Shown: in pieces, positions 1 to 7,506 of the stretch | Numbering within the stretch: position 1 is the stretch's first letter | Layout: the number at the start of each line of letters is the position of its first letter | Source: Pseudomonas sp. SJZ074 | GTDB lineage: Bacteria; Pseudomonadota; Gammaproteobacteria; Pseudomonadales; Pseudomonadaceae | Assembly (NCBI RefSeq): GCF_007828215.1 | Contig: NZ_VIUE01000031.1 | Location: forward strand, 1-64,000 | Direction of reading: 5' to 3' | Length of the DNA stretch: 64,000 bases | Notes under the pieces: model-generated | The model's database searches: none | Told to the model about the DNA's origin: nothing | What the model saw: the letters and a program-made list of their open reading frames with translations, nothing else | Made by a program: the position numbers and the translations under genes

Positions 1-119
1 GGATACGGTCTTCGTATGAATACATGAACTACCTCCAGGTAGTCCAAGATTTCCGCCGCATCCCCGGTGGGTCAGTTTTCAATCAGCGCCGACAGACAAC
101 GAGTAGATTTAGCCCACTA

Positions 120-274
120 CACTGCTTATAGCCCGCACTCGTAGCCTTCCCTGACTAAGCGCAGCAGCATGTCTCGCCGGAGTTCACTGCTTATACGAGA
201 AAGCCCCCTCAGACCAAGCTGCACGGGGCTTTCGGGTCTTGAAATCGGTTCAGATCCGTTCGGCACTGCTTATA
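120..274. repeat. Three 11-bp direct repeats CACTGCTTATA
   Basis: CACTGCTTATA occurs exactly at 120-130, 185-195 and 264-274, so the copies start 65 and 79 bases apart. The third copy lies within a small dyad (GCACT-GCTTAT-AGTGC, 263-278). The array lies directly downstream of the MobI-like gene. Such iterated short repeats can be protein-binding sites in transfer origins or replication origins, but nothing here shows which; chance duplication of this 11-mer three times in 155 bases is unlikely. Confidence 0.55.
199..233 (-). terminator. Stem-loop downstream of the MobI-like gene
   Basis: A perfect 9-bp stem, GAAAGCCCC (199-207) with GGGGCTTTC (225-233), has a 17-base loop. It sits about 55 bases past the stop of the minus-strand gene ending at 288. 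There is no good T-run, so as an intrinsic terminator it is only plausible. Confidence 0.35.
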
Positions 275-287
275 GTGCACTCAGCCC

Positions 288-749
288 CTACTCCTCCGAG
301 CAGAGATCGCCATGATCGAGCGCTTGATATCTAGACAGCTTTTTCTCATAGGCGACCAACGTCCGACGCATCTGACGATTCTCACTGGCAATGCTGCGAA
401 TCTCTGCCAGACGCTCCTCTACCTGCAAAACGAGGAGACGGTAAGGGGACTTAACAAACTCAAACGAGGAAGCCGGGTATTTGTGCTTTCCGTTGCCTTT
501 GGGAATAGTCAGGGGCGCGAACTTGTTTTTTTGCCCTTGCAGTGGCACCAGTTTGCACCAGTAGATCGAGTACGCATTCGGGCTCGTTTGCTTGATTGAA
601 ACGGCAGCCACGACAGATTTAACTCCGGTCTTTTTGTATATCTTCATGGACGCATCCATATATCTTGCGGCCAGGCATCTCGCGACCACAAGCAACTGCT
701 CGTACTGCTGATCCAGCAGGGTGACTATCGTCTGTGCATCTTTACTCAT
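288..749 (-). CDS. MobI-like conjugative transfer protein (orphan)
   Basis: This is a 153-residue protein if read from the ATG at 749; a TTG ten codons upstream is also in frame. The layout matches what I recall of the MobI(A/C) family of SXT/IncC-type elements: an N-terminal helix with a QLL..A..LA.RY pattern, then SIYW, a basic L-I-KG segment, a YPASSF motif, and a C-terminal E.LAEIRSIA....RRTLVAYEK helix. MobI proteins assist relaxase action at oriT and are usually found beside it. No relaxase, coupling protein or integrase is visible, so here it is an orphan at the window edge, perhaps part of an element continuing to the left. The family call rests on pattern memory and needs a profile search. 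Confidence 0.45.
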   Translation of the reverse strand: MSKDAQTIVTLLDQQYEQLLVVARCLAARYMDASMKIYKKTGVKSVVAAVSIKQTSPNAYSIYWCKLVPLQGQKNKFAPLTIPKGNGKHKYPASSFEFVKSPYRLLVLQVEERLAEIRSIASENRQMRRTLVAYEKKLSRYQALDHGDLCSEE

Positions 750-1101
750 GGCCAAGGCTCTCTTCGCTGTAAGAGCCAAAATGGTGACCGATCGCTGAGC
801 CCCCGGAATTCGATTTCAGACCGTTCTACCGTCGGAAATCTACCGAAAGTGGGTGGATTGGCTCACGTTGTTACCCTGGCTCGAATCAGATAGCCAACAG
901 ATGACGACATGTAAGACGCAGGAAAACATGACGTGCAAAGGATGCACAATAGATGACGACGGCAGCCTTGATTCTGAGCAGAACAGGATCAGCACATTGA
1001 AGCAGATGATAGCCAGTGGGCGTGTATCCCTGCTCGGCTGCAACCGGCCAGAAGCAGCTGCCCGGCAACTTCCCCGTTAAGCCGTCGTCTCACGGGTTTA
1101 C
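750..1101. other. Intergenic region without a supported gene
   Basis: About 350 bases lie between the MobI-like gene, which reads away to the left, and the end of the CBASS operon, which reads in from the right. A 75-codon open frame at 853-1080 (+) has no recognisable motif or convincing ribosome binding site. I see no terminator with a T-run after cap5. Confidence 0.5.
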
Positions 1102-2283
1102 CTACTTTAACTTCAATGCTCGCTTCCATTCGGGCGCCTGCCATTCCCACACATAAATTTCCTCAAACGTCTTAGGTAGCAACATGCGACCAATCTCGAT
1201 GCTTGCCGATAACGGTGTCGCGGGATATAGATGCACCACCCGAGCACCCGCTCCTGTCAGTCGCTGAAGGAAGCCATCGAATTCACGGCGGAAGCTCAGT
1301 AGGTGTGTTTCCTTGCGGATAATGCCGCGGTTCGGCAATTCAGCGCGGAACTCAACGACCTCATGGCCGACTGGAAATGCGACCTTACCCGAAATGCTGA
1401 CGACCACCGACACCTCGCGCGGCAGCACTTTTGGCACGTCGTAGATGTAGCTGGGCTCAGGGCACGTCTCGCGCTTGTCCCATAGCCAGCCGTCGTTGGG
1501 CAGGTCCAGGACGTTCGCACGGGTCTTGTCGCCAATCAGCGCTCCGAGCTTCATCAGCATCGGTATCGGCGCAAATCCGGCAATGGTTAAGTGCGCGTCA
1601 CCGTTACGGTCGACGAGCGCGGGCTGGATACGTCGGTCGTAGTGATCGGTCAGCGCCTTCTCCGCACGAGGCCAGAAGTCCGGGTCGTTGTCCTGGAAGT
1701 CGAAGTCGCTACGATTGATATGGATGTGGCTGCCCTGAGGGAACAACTTATAGTCGCTGTTCTCCAGCATCGCGAAGTGAATCTGCTCCACGTCGATGTT
1801 GGTTACGTGCGGTCCAATGGGGAACGTCATCAGCAACGGCAAACTCTCCACAACGCCCGTAGCGGAATAGATGCGCTGGATACGAGCCTCATGCTCGCGC
1901 TTCATGGCTTGTAGCTGCGGCGTGGTGAACTTGTTCTTCCTTCCATGCCGGTCGATACGAGCGTGGCAGTCATAGCAAGCCAGCATCAGGTTGTTAACGT
2001 CCTTGGCTAAGCGCTCCGACTCGCCCTTCACACCCCGCGCGCCTCCAGGACTGTCCGCTATGATGTGCGCGTGCTCGCCCGTGAAGGCCCTTTCCTTGGT
2101 CAAGAAGTCGCGCCCCACCGGCTTGCAGCAGCCGCGGAATTCACAGCGACCGGCAGCCGCCACCCAAAGGTCGCGCCGCACATCGACGGGAATGCGAGCG
2201 CGGTCCTGGGTTCGAGTTTCTTTCGTCTGAGCAGACGTTTTTACCGTCGCGTCAGCCGGTACCATTGCTTTCTTCGTTGCCAA
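1102..2283 (-). CDS. cap5: CBASS effector Cap5, HNH endonuclease-SAVED
   Basis: Cap5 is the killing effector of a type II CBASS system: a cyclic dinucleotide binds the SAVED domain, the protein oligomerises, and the HNH domain degrades double-stranded DNA, aborting infection. The HNH part spans roughly residues 35-125, with C47 and C52/C53, the HAH motif at 71-73, N97-N98, and the CYDCH segment at 103-107, which carries the metal and zinc ligands. The remainder, to about residue 390, fits the SAVED sensor. The length of 393 is as expected for Cap5. The frame opens with TTG at 2283, preceded by GGAG; an ATG at 2265 is the alternative start. It overlaps the end of cap3 by about 30 bases and is last in the operon. 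The exact signal is inferred: characterised Cap5 proteins respond to cGAMP-type dinucleotides, often 3',2'-cGAMP. Confidence 0.9.
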   Translation of the reverse strand: MATKKAMVPADATVKTSAQTKETRTQDRARIPVDVRRDLWVAAAGRCEFRGCCKPVGRDFLTKERAFTGEHAHIIADSPGGARGVKGESERLAKDVNNLMLACYDCHARIDRHGRKNKFTTPQLQAMKREHEARIQRIYSATGVVESLPLLMTFPIGPHVTNIDVEQIHFAMLENSDYKLFPQGSHIHINRSDFDFQDNDPDFWPRAEKALTDHYDRRIQPALVDRNGDAHLTIAGFAPIPMLMKLGALIGDKTRANVLDLPNDGWLWDKRETCPEPSYIYDVPKVLPREVSVVVSISGKVAFPVGHEVVEFRAELPNRGIIRKETHLLSFRREFDGFLQRLTGAGARVVHLYPATPLSASIEIGRMLLPKTFEEIYVWEWQAPEWKRALKLK

Positions 2284-2758
2284 TCTTCTTCTCCAGCTTC
2301 AACTCTCTAAACGTGCCTCGGCGGCTCAGTGTCCAAATGCGGATGCTACGTGTGCCGATGATGGGGAAAAACAGGCGATCGCCTTCAAACGTGTCTCCGG
2401 ACACAGCCTGTTCCCAGTCTAGTCGGTCAATACTGCTGGGCGTTGGGTCGAGTTCAGGGTGCGTGTGCCACAGTCCGAGGTAGGCCGATGTGTGCCCTTG
2501 CTCTAGCCAACGCTGGCGGGCGATGTACTCGTGTGTGGACGACCGAAAGAAACTGAACCTGCTGCGGCGGTCGCTGCTCTGGGGAGTGGACACCTCGTCG
2601 ACGACCACGTCGAGTGAGTCCAGTAAGTGGCGACCTAGTAGGATTCCTCCGGCCTCGCAGTGCCACCAGCGTTGCTGTGCGAACGCTTGCATCTGCCGCA
2701 AAGCGTGTTCAACGATTATGAGCCGCTGGGTCGGCGTGACACGGTAAACCAGCCTCAT
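2252..2758 (-). CDS. cap3: CBASS Cap3, JAB/JAMM deconjugating protease
   Basis: Cap3 is a JAMM-family zinc isopeptidase that removes the CD-NTase from its conjugated targets and so opposes Cap2. From the ATG at 2758, whose ATGA overlaps the cap2 stop, it has 168 residues. The JAMM signature is complete: the glutamate in CEAGGILLG (E35) and H98-x-H100-P...PSS-x-D111 in the segment LWHTHPELDPTPSSID. An ATG-less frame extension of 11 codons upstream exists but the overlap start is better. Presence of Cap3 with a fused Cap2 defines the full type II CBASS layout. Confidence 0.92.
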   Translation of the reverse strand: MRLVYRVTPTQRLIIVEHALRQMQAFAQQRWWHCEAGGILLGRHLLDSLDVVVDEVSTPQSSDRRSRFSFFRSSTHEYIARQRWLEQGHTSAYLGLWHTHPELDPTPSSIDRLDWEQAVSGDTFEGDRLFFPIIGTRSIRIWTLSRRGTFRELKLEKKIGNEESNGTG

Positions 2759-4488
2759 GTCGAATCTACTGGCGCACGGCAGTGGCGGCACGCGCGACCG
2801 AACACCTGCCGCGTCGCATCTTCAGGGAGCGTTGTGCGCGCGGCCTGAAACCAAGGCGTCGTGCGTAGTCCATGCTGGGCAGCTACCCGGCCCTCTCCTA
2901 CCCAGAACCGATAGGAAGGATCTCGGCCTCGATTGCCAGCGGCCACCGCAGTCATCGCCGAAAGGAGGTGCTCAGTTGCCAGCAATCCCGTGCGCCTGGC
3001 CTGGATGGGGCCGAACGGAACGAAAGCCCCGGCACAGCCCGTGAGATTGCGTGTGACGGGCTGATTTGGTTCCAAAAAGGACGTGCGCGACGCCAGGGAT
3101 GGCAGCCCCTCATCGTCACGATAGGCACAGTCTAGGCAGCCTTCACCTTTAGTCCACATCAGCACCGAGTGCCCGCCCAAGTCCAAGGCCTCTAGCCAGG
3201 TAAAGACGATAGGCAGGTCAAAACGCTTGTCCTTGAGAACCCGCGAAAATGATCGCTCAATTGACGGCACACCGAACGCGAGAACAATGCCGTCATATTT
3301 GCTGATATCAGCAGTTCTGAACCAGGTTTGGGCAGTAGTGCAGACCGGAGTGATGTTTAGGCCTGGGTAACGTCGCTCCAGCGCCAGCTGTAGGCCAGCC
3401 GGCTTGCCAATATCGATGTACAGGGGCTGCAGAAGGTGCCGAAAGACGTTGTCCTCCGAATATTCATCGTGGTCTACAACCGTGATCTTGCCCACTCCCG
3501 CCGCCGCCAGGGTATCCACTACGACACAGCCGATGGCACCAGCTCCCAGCACGACCACGTGCTTCCCGAGCAGTTCCAGAGACGCACCTCCTCGCTCGCG
3601 CATATAGCTGGGAGTATGGCGGCGCATGGTCAGCGGTGTGACCGGTGCCTTCTCGTCAACGATCCCGCGATGAGCACAGAAGGCAATACCGACCAACGAG
3701 CGGCCGCCGGCTTGTCGAGGCACCGACACCAGTAGGGCCAGCTGTTTGGGTCCGTTCTTAGACGGACCGAACAACTCGCCCCATAACTTCAGTTGGTCAA
3801 GCGACAGCCGCTGGTGAACATCCTCGATGAACGATGCCGTCAGCATATCCGGCCGCACGGGTGGCAATGCCAGCGAGTCGACGTGAACGTACAAGGCCCG
3901 CTGCCCCGCGAGCTTGTTGCTATGCACCTCCCAGGGCAAGTCAGCGTCGCGCTCCACGAAGTACCACTTCGGTTTGCCAGTTTTCGAATTCACGAACCCC
4001 TTGACCATGCGCGAGGTGCCGTCGACCTCGAAGTAGACGCGGGAGCGCAGTGAGCCCGGCAGGTGCAGCCAGTACCCCTCGAGTTCGTTGAAGAATTCCA
4101 CGTAGCCAGTGGTGGCATCCGCTGCTGAGTTTTCGAGCAGGTAAAATGCTTTGAGGACTGTGTGCGCCACAATGTCAGCGTGACGGCTAGGGTCGAGCGA
4201 CAGTCCTTGGCCGTCGTCAATGCACACTACCCCGTTGTAGCTAACATGTGCGAGCGGCTCCTCCGGGGGCAGAGTCCAAACCTTTGGCAGGCGCAACTGC
4301 TCCTCGTCGCAATCGACGTATACAGGCCAAGTGCGCGTTGCGCCTGTGAGCTCAACCCCCAGGCAATTCGGTGCTGGGTCTTCTAGGCGAACAACCACGA
4401 TGCCATGCAAGCCACAAGCAGCTATGACAGCCTCAAGCGCGTCATCGACCTTCGAGGGGGCGGGCGCCTCGATGGAGGACTCCGTCAT
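2755..4488 (-). CDS. cap2: CBASS Cap2, fused E2-E1 transferase
   Basis: Cap2 is a bacterial ubiquitin-transferase-like enzyme that activates the CD-NTase C-terminus with ATP and conjugates it to cellular targets, priming the synthase. The 577 residues split into an N-terminal E2-like half, with a likely catalytic cysteine at C89 in HVSYNGVVCIDD, and a C-terminal ThiF/E1 adenylation half with the nucleotide loop G315-A-G-A-I-G320 and D339. C451/C454 (CLDC) and C567/C570 (CRHC) look like a zinc-binding set, which leaves C485 in NLTGCAGAFVPF as the probable E1 thioester cysteine. The start codon overlaps the stop of the CD-NTase gene (ATGA), so the two are translationally coupled. Residue roles are inferred by comparison with known Cap2 proteins. 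Confidence 0.92.
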   Translation of the reverse strand: MTESSIEAPAPSKVDDALEAVIAACGLHGIVVVRLEDPAPNCLGVELTGATRTWPVYVDCDEEQLRLPKVWTLPPEEPLAHVSYNGVVCIDDGQGLSLDPSRHADIVAHTVLKAFYLLENSAADATTGYVEFFNELEGYWLHLPGSLRSRVYFEVDGTSRMVKGFVNSKTGKPKWYFVERDADLPWEVHSNKLAGQRALYVHVDSLALPPVRPDMLTASFIEDVHQRLSLDQLKLWGELFGPSKNGPKQLALLVSVPRQAGGRSLVGIAFCAHRGIVDEKAPVTPLTMRRHTPSYMRERGGASLELLGKHVVVLGAGAIGCVVVDTLAAAGVGKITVVDHDEYSEDNVFRHLLQPLYIDIGKPAGLQLALERRYPGLNITPVCTTAQTWFRTADISKYDGIVLAFGVPSIERSFSRVLKDKRFDLPIVFTWLEALDLGGHSVLMWTKGEGCLDCAYRDDEGLPSLASRTSFLEPNQPVTRNLTGCAGAFVPFGPIQARRTGLLATEHLLSAMTAVAAGNRGRDPSYRFWVGEGRVAAQHGLRTTPWFQAARTTLPEDATRQVFGRACRHCRAPVDST

Positions 4489-5498
4489 GCAGAGTTTCCG
4501 GTGCTGATTACGGCGGGAGAAACCGCCCTGGCTGTCTCGGACTTCTCGGGCACCTTGAAGTCGTCGCCGAACTGCTTCTTCAAGTGCTTGCAGGCGTCTT
4601 CAGGCAGATCCTCGTCATAGGCCTTCTGGAGGGCATCGCGCAGCGCCTCGAGCTTCTCCTTGAAGTTCTTCATCTGCGTGGCTGTTCGCATTGCCATCAG
4701 GTCGGAATACGGCTCCACCGGCAAGGCGACCTTCAGACGTAGGTGCAGGCCATCGTCCTGACTGAGTTCGTAGGTGAATTGGCCCAGCATCGTATTGACC
4801 CAATCAAGCATCGCCAGCAAGTCGACCGGCTTGCCGGACGTGCCGAAGTTTGGCTTGAACCAGTGAAGTGCAGCCACGGTGAGGGCAATACTCAGCGGTG
4901 CGCCGGCGCCCTGGAACTGAACCTGCCGCCAACGTTTAAGGTAGCGGATGCATCGGCGGTACTGGGCCAGCTTGTCGGAGTCCTCGAAAGCACCGCAGAC
5001 TCGTTTGGTCAGCTCTTTCGGGGCGGAGACCTCCCAAATGCGATGCTCCTCGGCCGAGCTCTCCTTGCCCTTGGCCAGGTAGAGCTTGCCATCATCGCCG
5101 TTGGTGTAGACAGCCAAGTCGACGTGGTATGCAATCTCACCACCGCTCAAATAGTTGACGGTCACGCACGGCCGACGGATGACCACGGTGCGAAAGTTCG
5201 AATTCACCGCATCGCGCACCTTCTTCTTAAGTGCCACCGGGTCGGGGTATTCATCCTTTGTGCAGTCGAAGATGAGACCGACGTCAATGTCGAAGTTGCC
5301 ATCCAGCGGCACTACACCGGTGTGCATGGAGTAACTGCCCTGATTGAAGTTGACGAACGATGGCACGTCGTCGCCGAGCTTCTCCCTCAGTGCCGTAACG
5401 ATGGTATCGCGCTTCTCGCGGAGGGTCGCCTTCTCGTCATCCTCATCGAAACAGATGGAGCTGTGAAAATCTTCGAACTGTTTTTGCACTGACGGCAT
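4485..5498 (-). CDS. CBASS CD-NTase (SMODS nucleotidyltransferase)
   Basis: This is the first gene of the operon and makes the cyclic oligonucleotide signal. The 337-residue product shows the polymerase-beta-type core: G54-S55 in QGSYSMHTG, the metal ligands D70 and D72 in NFDIDV, and a third acidic residue D127 in YHVDLAVY. A flexible C-terminal tail ending in TGNSA fits its role as the residue string that Cap2 conjugates. The chosen ATG at 5498 follows AGGAGG at good spacing; the frame stays open 25 codons further but without a comparable site. Pairing with Cap5 suggests a CdnG-like or related enzyme making 3',2'-cGAMP or a similar dinucleotide; the clade cannot be settled by eye. Confidence 0.92.
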   Translation of the reverse strand: MPSVQKQFEDFHSSICFDEDDEKATLREKRDTIVTALREKLGDDVPSFVNFNQGSYSMHTGVVPLDGNFDIDVGLIFDCTKDEYPDPVALKKKVRDAVNSNFRTVVIRRPCVTVNYLSGGEIAYHVDLAVYTNGDDGKLYLAKGKESSAEEHRIWEVSAPKELTKRVCGAFEDSDKLAQYRRCIRYLKRWRQVQFQGAGAPLSIALTVAALHWFKPNFGTSGKPVDLLAMLDWVNTMLGQFTYELSQDDGLHLRLKVALPVEPYSDLMAMRTATQMKNFKEKLEALRDALQKAYDEDLPEDACKHLKKQFGDDFKVPEKSETARAVSPAVISTGNSA

Positions 5499-5558
5499 GC
5501 GCCCTCCTGAATCGATGGTGTGTGGCTGGCTTGGACAATGGCTTCTGCGGTTTACCTG

Positions 5559-5586
5559 TATGTAAAGGCTCATCCTAGTATTTCAA
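5559..5586 (-). promoter_or_regulatory. Possible sigma-70 promoter of the CBASS operon
   Basis: On the minus strand TTGAAA (5586-5581) and TACATA (5564-5559) are separated by 16 bases and lie about 60 bases before the CD-NTase start. The -10 match is weak, so this is only a candidate. Confidence 0.28.
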
Positions 5587-5681
5587 GGGCTACTGCTTGA
5601 GCGTCTGCTTACAGGATCCGGGTGCGCCGCTGGCCATGTCCGCTTAGGGCCGTTTTCAGCCAGTTCCAATAGGCGGCTCTT

Positions 5682-5867
5682 GGCCGATTGTGTTGAAAAA
5701 GTCGATCCTTCCAGACTGCCCACATACTGACTGCTGGAAATTCCTTTTTTGCGCGCAGCTATGCGAAGTCTGAGCCTGGAATCCTCTAATCAAAATAAAG
5801 ATTTCAATCTCAAGCGCGAACTTTTCTGCGGTGGAAACCATGGCCTACTTTTTCAACACAATCGGCC
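5682..5867. mobile_element. 186-bp MITE-like element with 21-bp inverted repeats
   Basis: A perfect 21-bp sequence (5682-5702, beginning GGCCGATTGTGTTG) recurs as its exact reverse complement at 5847-5867. The inside holds no transposase; a 61-codon frame across it on the minus strand is most likely an artefact of the element. The TGTGTTGAAAAAGT core resembles the ends of some transposase-bearing elements in pseudomonads, which I recall but cannot name with certainty. No clear target duplication is visible in the immediate flanks. It lies 184 bases upstream of the CBASS start and could influence its transcription. Confidence 0.75.
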
Positions 5868-5900
5868 GATTTCTGCCCTCCGCAGCATGATCACCGGTTA

Positions 5901-6239
5901 TCAACAATCTACAAACCAGTTGTAAAAATGGTATCCCGCGCTAACCGAGACAGCACATGTGCCCAGCGTCAATAGAGGCCACTGTCCTTCGACACCAATC
6001 CACCACTGTACCTTGAACAGAATAGCTCCCACCAGCACGCAGGACAGAACACCAAGAGCCAGGCCAACCAAAGCGCACAGTCGAGCGGCTAACCCTGGAT
6101 TCCCACCATGCCAGTTCTCACTAAGGCAAAAGGGACAGTGATTCGACGAAGGCGTATAGCCCCAGAAACCACGGTTGTACGTCGTTCTCGGAACCATAGC
6201 TTTGCCACAGTTGTGACAGGTAACCATCGAATGCCTCAT
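5901..6239 (-). CDS. Small zinc-ribbon membrane protein, unknown function
   Basis: This 112-residue protein begins with a CHNC...CPFC pair (about residues 9-38) that forms a likely zinc ribbon, followed by two hydrophobic segments at about 51-76 and 85-105. A GAGG site precedes the ATG at 6239. I do not recognise the family. It lies upstream of CBASS in the same orientation, separated from it by the inverted-repeat element, so it is probably not part of that operon. Codon use looks ordinary for the region. Confidence 0.6.
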   Translation of the reverse strand: MRHSMVTCHNCGKAMVPRTTYNRGFWGYTPSSNHCPFCLSENWHGGNPGLAARLCALVGLALGVLSCVLVGAILFKVQWWIGVEGQWPLLTLGTCAVSVSAGYHFYNWFVDC

Positions 6240-6894
6240 ACCGCACCTCAGCTCATATCACCCCAAATGAGCCCATGGTGCGTTACCGCGTAAAAAACCC
6301 AACGGGATGACCCGCCAGCTACTCAGCGCCCAGATCACCAGATAACCGATACCATCCTGCCCACGACCAACACCATTCCCCTCGGTGGTTGACTGGCTTT
6401 CGACTTGCCGAAAACGCTAAATTCAGGACGCCAGTTCAACTCCTTAAATAGCCGCTCATCGGAAATACGTGCACGGGGGCACTTATGGGGGCACTTAATA
6501 ATGAACCTTTAAATAAATACTTTTAAAACAATATCTTATGTATAAATTTTTAATCCCCCCGGCACACCAGAGAGGCCCGCCCAATGCGGGCTTCGCTGTT
6601 TCTGGCTGCTCCACATTGCAGATAGTCCTTGAGGCTTCACGCCCATAGACCCGCGCCTCAGCCACTTTCCAACACCCTCTAGCGCTCTGCCCCACTTAAA
6701 ACCTGCACCTGACGCTACGCCGACAATTGCACCTAGCCAGCCCCAGGCAAACCATCCCGCTCCACTTGGCCCTCACAAAACTTTACTGCGCTCCGCACTT
6801 CGATTCGCAACATAGGAATCCAGGTCCCCGGCGATGCTTCTGTCATGCAGAAACCAGCTCTCAGTAGCCCCTCTAACGAACGTAATCGCCCGAG
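6240..6894. other. Gene-free, partly AT-rich stretch at the edge of the accessory block
   Basis: I see no gene in these 655 bases. The stretch holds a 12-bp tandem duplication (6475-6497), an AT-rich segment at about 6495-6555, a GCCCGC-ccaat-GCGGGC hairpin at 6575-6591, and C-rich unstructured sequence after it. The pattern resembles an old junction of an integrated element, but no tRNA or integrase is visible. Confidence 0.45.
6475..6497. repeat. Tandem GGGGGCACTTA repeat
   Basis: GGGGGCACTTA occurs at 6475-6485 and again at 6487-6497, one base apart. Short repeats of this kind occur near recombinase attachment sites of integrated elements, but no integrase is present to support that here. 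Confidence 0.45.
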
Positions 6895-7350
6895 TCAGGC
6901 ATCCCGCTCAACAACCCGCCGATGACAATCCTGCGCAGCCAATACCCTGCCCGCCCTTGAACGGACCGTGATGGTCTCGACTGGCTCCGACAAGTCGTTG
7001 TCCAGCAGTACCGAATAACGCTCGCCCTTGTTGAAGAGGAAGCGCTCTCCCCACTGGCGCATGCTCACCACGATGGGAAACACGGAGCGTCCCATTTCGG
7101 TGAGTACGTATTCCTTGTAGGCACTGCCGTCGGACGCGGGTTGGACTTCGAATACGCCCAACTCCACCAGCATCTTGAGTTTTACCGTCAGGATGTTCTT
7201 GGCGAGGCCAAGGCGTTTCTGGAATTCGCTGAAGCGTCGAACATCATCGAAAGCGTCGCGGATGATCATCAACGCCCAACGATCTCCGATGGCTTCAAGG
7301 GTCCGCGCCACGGGGCATTCGCTCTGCGCCAGCAGTGCCTGTCTGGCCAT
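6895..7350 (-). CDS. HxlR-family transcriptional regulator
   Basis: A 151-residue winged-helix regulator of the HxlR type, with the family hallmarks: an N-terminal cysteine in QSECPVARTLE, the IGDRWALMIIRD helix, RRFSEFQKRLGLAKNILTVKL as the recognition region, and a C-terminal wing. The ATG at 7350 follows GGAAGAG; an in-frame TTG eight codons upstream is less likely. It is divergent from the MFS gene, and CTGGTT repeats lie between the two, so it probably represses that exporter and itself in response to a small reactive or aromatic compound. Confidence 0.85.
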   Translation of the reverse strand: MARQALLAQSECPVARTLEAIGDRWALMIIRDAFDDVRRFSEFQKRLGLAKNILTVKLKMLVELGVFEVQPASDGSAYKEYVLTEMGRSVFPIVVSMRQWGERFLFNKGERYSVLLDNDLSEPVETITVRSRAGRVLAAQDCHRRVVERDA

Positions 7351-7408
7351 GATCTCTTCCACCTTCCTGGACAACGTGTTGATGAGGACGCTCTAGCGCC
7401 GGAAAAAA

Positions 7409-7489
7409 CTGGTTGCATATTAAAACCTGGTTTGTTAGAAAACAACGAATCGGTTTTTTTTTGAAACCAGCCTAAAGAAAACGTTTAAG
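7409..7489 (+). promoter_or_regulatory. Divergent hxlR-MFS control region with CTGGTT repeats
   Basis: CTGGTT occurs at 7409-7414 and CTGGTTT at 7427-7433, with the inverted AAACCAG at 7464-7470. A sigma-70-like promoter for the MFS gene, TTGAAA (7461-7466), 17 bases, TTTAAG (7484-7489), overlaps the last copy. A repressor bound to these sites would block that promoter; the link to the HxlR protein is inferred from position. Confidence 0.4.
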
Positions 7490-7506
7490 CTGAGAGGCCT
7501 TGGAAC

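Larger units (their letters stand above)
1..287. other. Non-coding left edge, mobile-element debris
   Basis: I see no gene here. The stretch holds a short palindrome at 28-43 (ACTACCT-CC-AGGTAGT), a segment at about 69-95 (GTGGGTCAGTTTTCAATCAG onward) that resembles from memory the end regions of IS21-family elements, three copies of an 11-bp direct repeat, and a 9-bp stem-loop. The IS21 resemblance is unverified. Together these suggest the edge of, or a scar within, a mobile region. Confidence 0.35.

Noticed and set aside
853..1080. 75-codon frame between the MobI-like gene and cap5
   Set aside because: No ribosome site, no motif, overlapping alternative frames of equal size.
5656..5841. 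61-codon frame over the inverted-repeat element
   Set aside because: It spans the end of the element and its terminal repeat, so it is a product of element sequence rather than a gene.
6495..6695. 66-codon frame in the gene-free stretch before hxlR
   Set aside because: It crosses a hairpin and AT-rich DNA, has no ribosome site and no recognisable motif.
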